Positions 17,505-25,781 of a stretch of DNA of 64,000 nucleotides are shown piece by piece. The translations under genes and the position numbers were made by a program. Numbering within the stretch: the stretch's first letter is position 1; every line of letters begins with the position of its first letter. The notes below the pieces were generated by a model. The model saw only the letters and a program-made list of their open reading frames with translations, was not told where the DNA came from and searched no databases. The DNA comes from Giardia muris (taxonomy: Eukaryota; Fornicata; Diplomonadida; Hexamitidae), in NCBI GenBank assembly GCA_006247105.1, contig CM016929.1, positions 930,001 to 994,000 of the forward strand. Reading direction: 5' to 3'.

Positions 17505-19469
17505 GTCTGCAGCCTCGAAGGTGATGACGCAGAGTGCACCATTGTCACTGAGGATGAGGAACGTCGCCCCGGCTGCTACCTCTGCGCAGGCCCGGTGAAA
17601 GACGTTGTGTGAGAACGTTTGGGTCCCGGAGCTGTCAAGGACGTGGATCGCACCATTCTCAAGGCCCACAAGGAGGGTCTCGTCAGTTCCACGGGCAAGG
17701 CATGCCACGGGGGCGTCAAGACAGGTGTGCCATGCAATGACGTCTGCCGTTGTATTGTTCAGGGCATATATCTCGCCTCTGCTCGAGGTCACCACGGTAG
17801 TTCGCGGGTACGCATAAATGTGGTGCAAGGGAGCCTTCGACAGCCGGTGGGTGTGCCGGAGTACGAACTCGAGACGTTCCGAGCGGATGTCTTTGACCTC
17901 GAAGCGCAACAGGCACCCACTCGAGCTTAGGGCACCAAGCGACCGACCCGATATCTGTGTTGCAGCAATCGCGACAAGGGGCTCTTCCGCATGGATGTGC
18001 GAGTAGACTGTGTAGTAACATGCGGCTCTTATGCTGGTGCCGATATTGTCAGCTCCTAGATCATCCTTGCTCTCATCCCTAGTAGCGTCCACTAAAGGCG
18101 CACCATCCTCCCCCCGAAGCCCAGCAAGATATATCATCCGCTGCCCATGCAAGACGCAAAACAGCTGGTCATCAAGCCAGGTGGTGCAAGTCAGGGAGGC
18201 GTCGATACCTGCCATCGTATATCCGGCCAATGGGCTCGTGGCCCCCTCAAGCAGGCGTAGGTTCTCGGCAAGTTTGATACCCGATGCATCACGAAGGCGT
18301 GGTGTGACGGACCGGCACGTCTCAATGATGAAGACGGCTGGGAGGCCAACCGCGCCAAGAATCAGAAGAGCAGTCCCGGAAGGGTTAAATTCAAGGGTCC
18401 GGGCCGCAATTTGACCCATAGGATACCCTGAGTATCGAACTGCAATGACTAGATCTGGCCCCACGTCGGCAAGATACAGCCGTCCATCCGCGAATGATAT
18501 GGCGACGATGGATGCTTCTCCACGCTGATAAATCGCGGCGGCGACAGCCTCTGTAACACCATCGCAAAAAAGGTGATGGGGAACGCCATAGACTACCGGA
18601 GCCTTGCCAGCTCCCGTCCCAGTTCCCGCAATATGGACGAGGGCTGTTGGAGTAACCATAAGAAGCCGTGGTTCATCAGTCAGCGGGGAGAGTGATACAG
18701 ATGCCAGGATTCCACCAAGCGCAGTCCCACTATCATAGTAGCTGTATCCGATACCTGAAAGGAATAGTTCTCGCCGCAGACCTTGTCGTTCACGCTCAAA
18801 AAGATCTTGGGAGACAACACGGGCACTTTCTGTCGGGGTTGCTGGGCGTAGAGAGGTCGATCCGGGGACCACTGAGGCCGAACGACTTCCTGTCCCAGCA
18901 CCAGCATTTGTCCCAGCGAAACTGGCACTTTGGAAGACACGGTCGATGAGTTCATGCATGTAACGGGTCTCAGCGGGAGTGAGGGCAGGGACATCTCCAC
19001 TTAATGTCAAAAGGCTTTCTGAGAGGGCGAGAGGCTGTGTCTCGTCTTGAGGGACTGCAACTCTACATGATGCCGGATCGCCGGATCGCCGTTCTCGCAG
19101 CGCCGTTGCAACCGCCTGACCGCCCGCACCTGCGATGCTGACGACACCCTGGGCGGTTGGACCTGATAGCTCGTCTGGGGAGTCCTCGAGGAACCCAACC
19201 GTGTCCGCAGTGCAGCGATGGGGCTCGAAAAGGCTCGGGGGATGCTCGCAGATGTGTAACCGTCCGGCCGCATCCATGTGCGCCTCAATGTCGAGGAGGA
19301 GGAGCCCCTTATTGAGGAGCGAGACGAGGGTCCCCACTGGGACGAGCGTGTCTGGGACTCCCGCGCTCGCGACTCCGGACTCATGTGAGAACATATACGC
19401 CGCGTGGACGTAGCCGGCTTCAAGCAGATAACGGAAGATAATGTAGTTCAGCTCATCGGGCCGCAGCAT
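17475..19469 (-). CDS. LisH-WD40 protein, TBL1/Sif2-like
   Basis: 664 aa. The first ~75 residues are a LisH and tetramerisation region: LRPDELNYIIFRYLLEAGYV, MFSHESGVAS, PDTLVPVGTLVSLLNKGLLL, in the same order as TBL1/TBL1XR1 and yeast Sif2 (they have DEVNFLVYRYLQESGF ... TLVPPAALISIIQKGL). Those proteins recruit histone deacetylases to chromatin as part of SMRT/NCoR or Set3 complexes. From ~240 to the end weakly conserved WD40-like beta repeats can be traced, but GH...WD signatures are eroded. So the LisH match is strong and the propeller is diverged. Context: divergent from MCM4 with 132 bp between, convergent and overlapping with the pseudouridine synthase. AT-rich GGAATAAA precedes the ATG. 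Confidence 0.75.
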   Translation of the reverse strand: MLRPDELNYIIFRYLLEAGYVHAAYMFSHESGVASAGVPDTLVPVGTLVSLLNKGLLLLDIEAHMDAAGRLHICEHPPSLFEPHRCTADTVGFLEDSPDELSGPTAQGVVSIAGAGGQAVATALRERRSGDPASCRVAVPQDETQPLALSESLLTLSGDVPALTPAETRYMHELIDRVFQSASFAGTNAGAGTGSRSASVVPGSTSLRPATPTESARVVSQDLFERERQGLRRELFLSGIGYSYYDSGTALGGILASVSLSPLTDEPRLLMVTPTALVHIAGTGTGAGKAPVVYGVPHHLFCDGVTEAVAAAIYQRGEASIVAISFADGRLYLADVGPDLVIAVRYSGYPMGQIAARTLEFNPSGTALLILGAVGLPAVFIIETCRSVTPRLRDASGIKLAENLRLLEGATSPLAGYTMAGIDASLTCTTWLDDQLFCVLHGQRMIYLAGLRGEDGAPLVDATRDESKDDLGADNIGTSIRAACYYTVYSHIHAEEPLVAIAATQISGRSLGALSSSGCLLRFEVKDIRSERLEFVLRHTHRLSKAPLHHIYAYPRTTVVTSSRGEIYALNNTTADVIAWHTCLDAPVACLARGTDETLLVGLENGAIHVLDSSGTQTFSHNVFHRACAEVAAGATFLILSDNGALCVITFEAADSLLQCLTPS

Positions 19470-19601
19470 TTTATTCCCCCTTCCTCAACGGAACATGGCT
19501 GCAGCCCCACTTCCCTTTGATACATTCGAGGCCCGGCGCTTGAATACCCCAGCGGCCTGTCGGAAGGCCAAACCATCAAGCCGTTGACTGGCTTCCCAAA
19601 A
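19470..19601. promoter_or_regulatory. 132-bp divergent region between LisH-WD40 and MCM4
   Basis: Longer than most gaps in the window. TTTTATTCC sits next to the minus-strand start, and CCCAAAA next to the MCM4 ATG. No other motif stands out. Non-ATG codons upstream (TTG at 19584) are open in frame but have no reason to be preferred over the ATG at 19602. Confidence 0.4.
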
Positions 19602-22094
19602 ATGCCTGAGTCGAGCAACTCCGAACGGATCGGGACAGCATCTAGTCCAGGCTCACATCCGGGCCATCCCACTCCTGTCACCCAAGATACCTCTCTCTTT
19701 CGCAATGTGCCTTCTCCAGAGGGTTCTTTGAGTGGAGATGCCGGGCTCCCTCCTCCAGCACCAGCGTTGGGAGCTACCGGGCCAGGAGGTGAGACGGCCC
19801 CTACGGTCGAGAGCATTCGCGTAGGTCTACCCTTAGCAGCGCCAAGCCTGGAGTTTCTTGGCCATATCGATGCTTTTCTACGTACTCACTACTCAGATGA
19901 GGTAGCACGTTTAATCGCAGAGCGGCGAGACACTTTAGATGTTGATCTGTCCAATATGCAGACCGCAGAGCCCGAGCTCTACGAAAGCGTCCTTCGCTGT
20001 CCAGACCTTCTTATTCACTTCGATGCGGTTCTTAGGCAGATTGGCCTCGAGCAATTGGAGATGCAGGAGGTACGGGCTCGGGACGAGCTCGAACGACGGT
20101 TGCGAGAGCAGATATTGCAACAAGGACATGCAGATCCTGGACTTCAATATCGGCATCGGGAGCTGAGCGGGACATATCGACGTCTAGCAGCCGAGCTGAG
20201 GCTAAGAGTTGCCCCAGTCAACCTCCCTGTGGATGGGATGCCAGGCCTACGCGAGCTCTCTCCAAAGAATTGTGATGCTCTTGTATGCATCCAAGGGATG
20301 GTCAGTAGTGTCTCAGGACGAGCACCAACAATGGTCTCAGCGTGTTTCTGTTGTACTCGTTGTCAGGCTCGAGCGCGCGCACACCTCCACCGAGGACATA
20401 TCGCTCAGCCAGAGTGCTGTGCTCATTGCAATGCATCGGGGACCCTTGAACTTGAGCATCAACGTTGTCGATTTGTTGATCGGCGGACCATTAAGATCCA
20501 GGAGGCTCCAGATCAATTACCTTCGGGTGTTCCACCAGCTGCATGTAGCATTGTGGCATATGATCGCGATCTTGGTACGCTGAGTCCTGGGGATCGAGTT
20601 TCTGTCGTTGGGATTTACCGCCTGCGGCTGGAGCGCGCGATGCAAACACAGAGCACGTGCAAGGCGTATCTACGTCCTGTGGTGGAGTTACTTTCGCTTC
20701 GCATCCTTCGGTCGGCCGCACCTGAAGACTCGCATAAGGAGGCCCCGGACCCTCTTGAAGAGCCAGAGAGCTTCGATGAGTATGTACGGGAGCGTTTTGG
20801 AGCAATGATCCCGGAGACTGACGATCCCAATGACCCACGTCTACGCAAGCTCGTCACGTCTATTGCCCCTAGTATTTTCGGGCCCACTTATGAGAAGATC
20901 AAGCTAGGGCTTCTATTGCAGTGCTTTGGAGGGGTGCCCAAGCCGAACTGTCGACCCCAGATCCATATCTTGCTTGTTGGAGACCCGGGATTAGCCAAAT
21001 CGAAGCTTCTGCAATTCGTGGCGGATACCTCGCCAAGATCTGTCTATGCGAGCGGGAAAGGGTCATCTCAGGCCGGCCTTACGGCGACCGTCTCCCGAAA
21101 CCCAGATACGAGGGAGTTCGTCCTTGAACCCGGAGCCTTGCTCCTCGCGGACCGGGGGATTTGTTGTCTTGATGAGTTCGATAAGTCGTCCGATGATGTT
21201 CGTTCGTCTCTTCACGAGGTGATGGAATCGGGGCGTCTTTCTGTCGCGAAGGCTGGGGTCGTCGCGAACCTACATGCCAGGACGTCAATCCTTGCCGCTG
21301 CCAACCCAGTGGAATCAAAGTACAACACCAGAAAGACCGTGGTGCAGAACATCAACCTCCCAGCCTCTCTTCTCAGTCGTTTCGACCTGATCTACCTTCT
21401 CTTAGATGACCGCACCGATGAGGCAGCAGATGCCCAGCTCGCAGCCTGGCTAGTTGGGCTGTATACCGGGAATGCCTCTCGAGTTACCTCCCCCCTCCCT
21501 ACTGACGCCTTCTGGGCACCAGCCCGTCTCCGCGAGTACATTCATCATGCGCAGCGCCTATGTCCGGTCCTGAGCCCCGAGGCGCAGACCGCCTTGGTCG
21601 CGTCGTACGAGAGACTACGTGAGGACTCATATGGGGGGACAGGTCGTGTAGTTGCGACCCCACGCCAGCTTGCCTCGCTGATCCGACTGGCCGAGGCGCG
21701 TGCTCGAGCCCGGTTCTCTCGCACCGTTACGGCGACCGACGTCTCCGCCGCCTTAGGGTTGATGATCGAGGCGATGCACCTTGCTTTCACCAATGCCCAG
21801 GGCTACCTCGACCTTTCTGGTTTGGATACAGTGACCCAACGGGCACGGGTCCAGGGGCTTTCGCAGTCCCTGCATCGATATCTAGTGGGCCTGATGGCCC
21901 AGAACACCTCTGAGGAGCGTGCCGTCTCCATACCCCTTCCCGAGCTCTTCCAACGTACCAAGGAAGTCCTCGACCCTACCACCACCCTTGTCGAGTTCGG
22001 CCAAGCTGTTGATCTATTGACCTCCGAAGCGCGGGTCCTTCGCGTGCGCCTAGGATCCGAGGACGTCATAGTCCTCAGTGCCAACCCAATGTAA
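19602..22094 (+). CDS. MCM4: MCM4 subunit of the replicative helicase
   Basis: 830 aa. An N-terminal unstructured Pro/Ser tail (~1-70) is followed by the MCM N-domain with a C4 zinc finger (C-x2-C ... C-x2-C; FCCTRC ... CCAHC, ~residues 248-275), an OB region, and the AAA+ core: Walker A GDPGLAKSK, GKGSSQAGLTATV, Walker B LDEFDK, NARTS-like sensor HARTSILAAANPVESKYN, and arginine finger SRFD. The string NPVESKYN ... LPASLLSRFDLIYLLLD and LHEVMESGRLSVAKAG match MCM4 better than MCM2, 3, 5, 6 or 7. It works in the hexamer that unwinds DNA at origins. ATG at 19602 is used, preceded by CCCAAAA. The stop overlaps TGTAAAC, a poly(A)-like word. Confidence 0.9.
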   Translation: MPESSNSERIGTASSPGSHPGHPTPVTQDTSLFRNVPSPEGSLSGDAGLPPPAPALGATGPGGETAPTVESIRVGLPLAAPSLEFLGHIDAFLRTHYSDEVARLIAERRDTLDVDLSNMQTAEPELYESVLRCPDLLIHFDAVLRQIGLEQLEMQEVRARDELERRLREQILQQGHADPGLQYRHRELSGTYRRLAAELRLRVAPVNLPVDGMPGLRELSPKNCDALVCIQGMVSSVSGRAPTMVSACFCCTRCQARARAHLHRGHIAQPECCAHCNASGTLELEHQRCRFVDRRTIKIQEAPDQLPSGVPPAACSIVAYDRDLGTLSPGDRVSVVGIYRLRLERAMQTQSTCKAYLRPVVELLSLRILRSAAPEDSHKEAPDPLEEPESFDEYVRERFGAMIPETDDPNDPRLRKLVTSIAPSIFGPTYEKIKLGLLLQCFGGVPKPNCRPQIHILLVGDPGLAKSKLLQFVADTSPRSVYASGKGSSQAGLTATVSRNPDTREFVLEPGALLLADRGICCLDEFDKSSDDVRSSLHEVMESGRLSVAKAGVVANLHARTSILAAANPVESKYNTRKTVVQNINLPASLLSRFDLIYLLLDDRTDEAADAQLAAWLVGLYTGNASRVTSPLPTDAFWAPARLREYIHHAQRLCPVLSPEAQTALVASYERLREDSYGGTGRVVATPRQLASLIRLAEARARARFSRTVTATDVSAALGLMIEAMHLAFTNAQGYLDLSGLDTVTQRARVQGLSQSLHRYLVGLMAQNTSEERAVSIPLPELFQRTKEVLDPTTTLVEFGQAVDLLTSEARVLRVRLGSEDVIVLSANPM

Positions 22095-22140
22095 ACTTCG
22101 AGTCCCAAAGGGACGGGAGCAGTGAGCAAGTTCACTACAA

Positions 22141-23943
22141 TTAGATGTGCGAAGGGGTCTGAGCGACGAGTGCACCTCCGCCATAGCCACGAGACGCAAT
22201 AATCGCCGAACTACGAAGCCCCGCAAGCCCGGTCCCAGCCCCGAGGCCGGCGGCCTGCTTCCCCGACGTGACCTGGAGGTCCGTAGAAAGAGGGACGATT
22301 GGCGGCCTTGCGGCAGGCGTGACCGATGGCGTCGCAACGTCCTGCGGCTCCCCTGGGACGGGGATCGCGGCCGCAACGGAGAGAGTCGAGGCGAGGCGTG
22401 CGCGGCGGCTGTCCTCGTCGCGCACGTGAAGCGACGTCCGCAGAGCGATGATCTCCTCGTTGAGGCGGAGCTTTTCGCTCTTCAGCCCCGCGATCACCTC
22501 GTCCTTGCGGCGGAGATCCTGGCGGTAGCGCTCCTCAATCTCGCGAAGGCGCGCATCCGTGCGGGCGCTAGTCCCGTCGAGCGTCGAGAGGATCGTGCTA
22601 TACTCGCGCTCCTTCGCGCGAAGCTTCTCGACCTCGCGCTGCATCGGCTCGAAGCGCTCGCGCATGTACTCGAAGTTCTTGCGCAGATCATACACCTCGT
22701 TGAGCTTCGTGTCCTGCCGCTTCTTCAGCTCGAGGAGGTGCTCGAACTGCTCCGTCGCGTCGCGAAGCTGCCCATCCTTCGTCTCGAGCAGCCCGCGAAG
22801 CATCGCGAGCTCCGCCTCGAGCGTCTCCGAGGTGCGCTTCGTCCCGGTCTGGTAGCGCTGGAGCTCCTCCTGCGCGAGCTCAAGGAGCTGAGCTGTCCGC
22901 CCGTACTTCTGCTCAAGCTCCCGGTGCGCCGTCTCCGCACGCTGGAGGCGGTCCGAGACCGAGTCGAGCTCGGCGGCTCGGCTGCGTGCGTCCTCCAGTT
23001 GCCCGTCCGTGGTGGCGAGCATCCCCGCCTTCTGGGCGAGCTCAAGCTCTAGACTACGAACTTGCTCGCGCAGCTCCGCAGCCTCGCGTGACAGAGATTC
23101 GTTGATTGCGGCGTGCGCCTGTGCGGCGGCAAGCTCCCCGCGGAGCTTGATGTTCTCCTCCTCGGTCGCGCGGGAGGCAGACGCCTGTCGCTCGTAGTCC
23201 GTCAGCGTCACCTCGAGCTCCATGATGCGCGACTCTGCGAGGCAGAGCTTGTTCTCGAGGCCTCCGATCTTCTTGGTCGTGTCGAGGTCGTCCCGGGTGC
23301 TAAGGGCGCGGAGCTGCTCCCGCAGGCGCGTCGGCTCCGGACAGGCCGCGTAGATGTCAGAAAGCTCCGCCTTCAGAGAATTGATCGCCTCGATGAGCCG
23401 GTAAAAGTTGTCCCGCGTGCAAGGCGGGGGCGGGACGGTCGTGCTCAGGCGGTTCTGCAGCGCGAAGTACGTCGTCAGCTCGGCCCCCGAGCCCTGGGTT
23501 GCGTCGCTTAGGGTGGTTAGGTCATGAGACTCGCTCGCCCCGTCCATTCCGGTGCCCTCCGCCGCCTGGGCCTGGGCTAGGTTCGTCGCATTGAGTTCGT
23601 TGACGAGCTGCGAGAGCGTGATGATATCCTGGGACAGGATTTCGTTGTCCGCGGTAAGAAGTGCCAGCTGCTGGCGCAGCTCGAGCTTTTCATCGAGGAG
23701 CTCGGCGTTCTCCGCCTCGAGCGCCCCGAGCTTCTGCTTCGCTTCCGCAAGGTCTGCCTGCAAGGTCTGGCAGCGCAGGTCTCCGCCCTGACGCGAAAGT
23801 TGCTGCGAGTGTCCCATCAGGTTCCGGTTGATCTTGTCGAGGCGCCCGATCTCCGCGCTCAGCGCACTGTTCTCGCGCTCAAGCATCGCGACTCGATGGA
23901 GCAGATCGCGGGACTCCACAGCCACTATTGCGTCCGAAGGCAT
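22141..23943 (-). CDS. Long coiled-coil protein, cytoskeletal-type orphan
   Basis: 600 aa from ATG at 23943 (an upstream in-frame ATG at 23970 is possible, but AATTAAA lies directly before 23943). Almost the whole chain from ~15 to 530 is heptad-rich Leu/Glu/Arg coiled coil (for example LRAKEREYSTILSTLDGTSA is the only break in a long coil); the last 70 residues are Pro/Ala-rich and uncoiled. No globular domain and no SMC hinge or kinesin head. Likely a structural or basal-body/flagellar protein; family not determined. AGTGAAC, a Giardia poly(A) word, lies seven bases after the stop. Divergent from the next gene across 35 bp; convergent with MCM4 across 46 bp. Confidence 0.8.
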   Translation of the reverse strand: MPSDAIVAVESRDLLHRVAMLERENSALSAEIGRLDKINRNLMGHSQQLSRQGGDLRCQTLQADLAEAKQKLGALEAENAELLDEKLELRQQLALLTADNEILSQDIITLSQLVNELNATNLAQAQAAEGTGMDGASESHDLTTLSDATQGSGAELTTYFALQNRLSTTVPPPPCTRDNFYRLIEAINSLKAELSDIYAACPEPTRLREQLRALSTRDDLDTTKKIGGLENKLCLAESRIMELEVTLTDYERQASASRATEEENIKLRGELAAAQAHAAINESLSREAAELREQVRSLELELAQKAGMLATTDGQLEDARSRAAELDSVSDRLQRAETAHRELEQKYGRTAQLLELAQEELQRYQTGTKRTSETLEAELAMLRGLLETKDGQLRDATEQFEHLLELKKRQDTKLNEVYDLRKNFEYMRERFEPMQREVEKLRAKEREYSTILSTLDGTSARTDARLREIEERYRQDLRRKDEVIAGLKSEKLRLNEEIIALRTSLHVRDEDSRRARLASTLSVAAAIPVPGEPQDVATPSVTPAARPPIVPLSTDLQVTSGKQAAGLGAGTGLAGLRSSAIIASRGYGGGALVAQTPSHI

Positions 23944-23978
23944 TTTAATTGCGCCCTGGGTCAAAAACATACTTCGCT
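23944..23978. promoter_or_regulatory. 35-bp divergent promoter between two coiled-coil genes
   Basis: TTTAATTG abuts the minus-strand start and CAAAAACATACTT faces the plus-strand start. Both AT tracts fit initiator-like promoters. The pair of genes happens to have identical lengths (600 aa). Confidence 0.45.
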
Positions 23979-25781
23979 ATGTTGGCGACGTACTCGCTAT
24001 GCGATCCACAGCTCTGGGGCGAACGACTGACTTCATGCGCCACCGAACACGAAATTCTCCTCCGAACACTCCAGAGGGGCGTCTGGGAGCACCTTCAAGC
24101 CCGGGAGGAGGATCTTTCCTTATTCTTCTATAGTGATGGCTTCCCAGAGAATCTGTTGCTCCCAGAGGTCTCTCTGACCGAGGAAAAGCCGATCCTGACC
24201 TTCTTCCGAGACCTATTGGCCCAGATATCTGAAGAAGAGGAGGATGATGGAGAAGGGCTTACGACTCCCGAGCTAGGGATCGCAATCCTAGCTGCCAGTG
24301 CCGGGCAGGGTGCCACTTGCCTTTTCACTGGTGTCGGTGTCCCCTTGGATGGAGGGAAAAGCGTCTCCGTCCGTTCTCTTGGGTCTCTAAAGGCTCTTCT
24401 AGCACATGCCCGGCATACCTACCAGCAAGTCTGCGACGGCTTCACGGTCATCGTTCGCGTCGTTTGTAGCGTTCGTGGTCGTGCCCGACTTATCTATCTG
24501 GTGAGTCCGATGCCTGGAACGCCATTTGTAGCTTCTCACTATTACGAGGCCCTAGCAGAGACCTCGGACCAGGACTACATGGCCCATCTCGTGGGAACGA
24601 CCATACCTGCCTTCATTTACATCCCATGTACCCTGGCAGACGTCGTTCCCGAGACCATCGAACAACTGGCTTGGCTGACCAATACGGCGCATACCTGCAC
24701 AATCCCTCGTCGTGACGCGTTCCCTGAGAGCCAGCCACCAGGAGATCTTCTCGAGAGGAGTATTGCGGAAAGCATCGAAAGGCTTCCCAAGGCAACTGCC
24801 CTTCAGCAGCTTCACCTCATCCAGGCCATCACTAGTCTCGACCGAGAGGTCGAATCTTTTGAGCGTTCGGCTTCTGCTCTTGTTCGGTCTCGAAAGGGCT
24901 TCGAGGACGAGCTTTTGGACAAGGATCTTGAAGATACCTCATCCGGGCCATTGACTCCTCGAGCTACGCCTCTCCAACGCTCTCTTGTTGATGATCAGGA
25001 GGATCTCGTCCGAAGCCTCGCTAACACGCACCGAACGCTTCGATCTCGAGAGGCCGAGAACGCCAAGCTTGTGGCACGACTCGACGGTGCTTTACGACGA
25101 ATTCAGCAGAACTCGCTTGCCCGCCTCTCAGATGCAATCGTCGCGTGGCAGCGGGCGAAGGAGGATCTCCCTACGCACCACGCCTTATCTCTCTCGATCA
25201 TCGACGAGCAGAAGGCACTACTGGTGCGGACGTACGCCTTGAGGAGCCGTACCAGCCTGGTCGGAGAAGAAGACCTCATCTCCCTCGCAGAGGAGCTGTA
25301 CCTCGAGCCTGGCACCGACTGCTTCGTCGGCGCTGATGGGGAGAATGATGACAACGACTCTGAGACCCAGGCCCTCCACGAGAGCGTTGACTCTGCTCTT
25401 GAGGATCTCATCCACCTTGAAGAAGAGGAGGCCACGTTGCGGCAGGAACTTGCCGCAGAGGCAGTAGAAGGGGAGCGTTTGGCTCACCAGATCGTCACTC
25501 AGACACTAGAGAAGGAGGAGCTAGCGGAGAACCTTCTCGAGGCGATCCCCCGGCTCGTAGAGGCGCGCGCGGCAGAGGTATCTAGGCCCTGCAAAGCCCA
25601 TACTCTCCCCACGAGTATGGATAGCCCATACTCCCAGCTGGAAGCCTGGCTCGTTGCGGTCGGAGTGGTGATGCAGGAACGAGCGTTGGCAGCCCTCGAG
25701 AAGCGGGTGGATGCGGGGGTCACGAAGCTCGTCGTTGGACTGCAATCAACCGCGCTCCTTCTCCGGGCGGCGGTCCCGTGA
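23979..25781 (+). CDS. Orphan with globular N-half and coiled-coil C-half
   Basis: 600 aa starting at ATG 23979 (the frame is open further upstream but without an ATG). Residues ~1-250 look globular; a stretch near ~105-180 (GQGATCLFTGVGVPL ... GFTVIVRVVCSV) has alternating hydrophobics and a Gly-rich turn that faintly recalls a kinesin motor fold, but no Walker A or SSRS-type motif is present, so I do not call it a kinesin. Residues ~265-565 are acidic coiled coil with one gap around an Asp/Glu-rich loop (GADGENDDNDSET). The final 36 bp overlap the convergent ankyrin gene. Codon bias is standard for this window. Confidence 0.75.
   Translation: MLATYSLCDPQLWGERLTSCATEHEILLRTLQRGVWEHLQAREEDLSLFFYSDGFPENLLLPEVSLTEEKPILTFFRDLLAQISEEEEDDGEGLTTPELGIAILAASAGQGATCLFTGVGVPLDGGKSVSVRSLGSLKALLAHARHTYQQVCDGFTVIVRVVCSVRGRARLIYLVSPMPGTPFVASHYYEALAETSDQDYMAHLVGTTIPAFIYIPCTLADVVPETIEQLAWLTNTAHTCTIPRRDAFPESQPPGDLLERSIAESIERLPKATALQQLHLIQAITSLDREVESFERSASALVRSRKGFEDELLDKDLEDTSSGPLTPRATPLQRSLVDDQEDLVRSLANTHRTLRSREAENAKLVARLDGALRRIQQNSLARLSDAIVAWQRAKEDLPTHHALSLSIIDEQKALLVRTYALRSRTSLVGEEDLISLAEELYLEPGTDCFVGADGENDDNDSETQALHESVDSALEDLIHLEEEEATLRQELAAEAVEGERLAHQIVTQTLEKEELAENLLEAIPRLVEARAAEVSRPCKAHTLPTSMDSPYSQLEAWLVAVGVVMQERALAALEKRVDAGVTKLVVGLQSTALLLRAAVP

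Noticed and set aside
22147..23052. 301-codon plus frame antisense to the 600-aa coiled-coil gene
   Set aside because: Antisense of a coiled coil often stays open and reads as Leu/Val/Arg-rich; no independent evidence.
24260..24520. Kinesin-motor-like stretch in the 600-aa plus-strand protein
   Set aside because: Only a weak resemblance of hydrophobic pattern; no GxxxxGKS/T, no SSRS, no DLAGSE.
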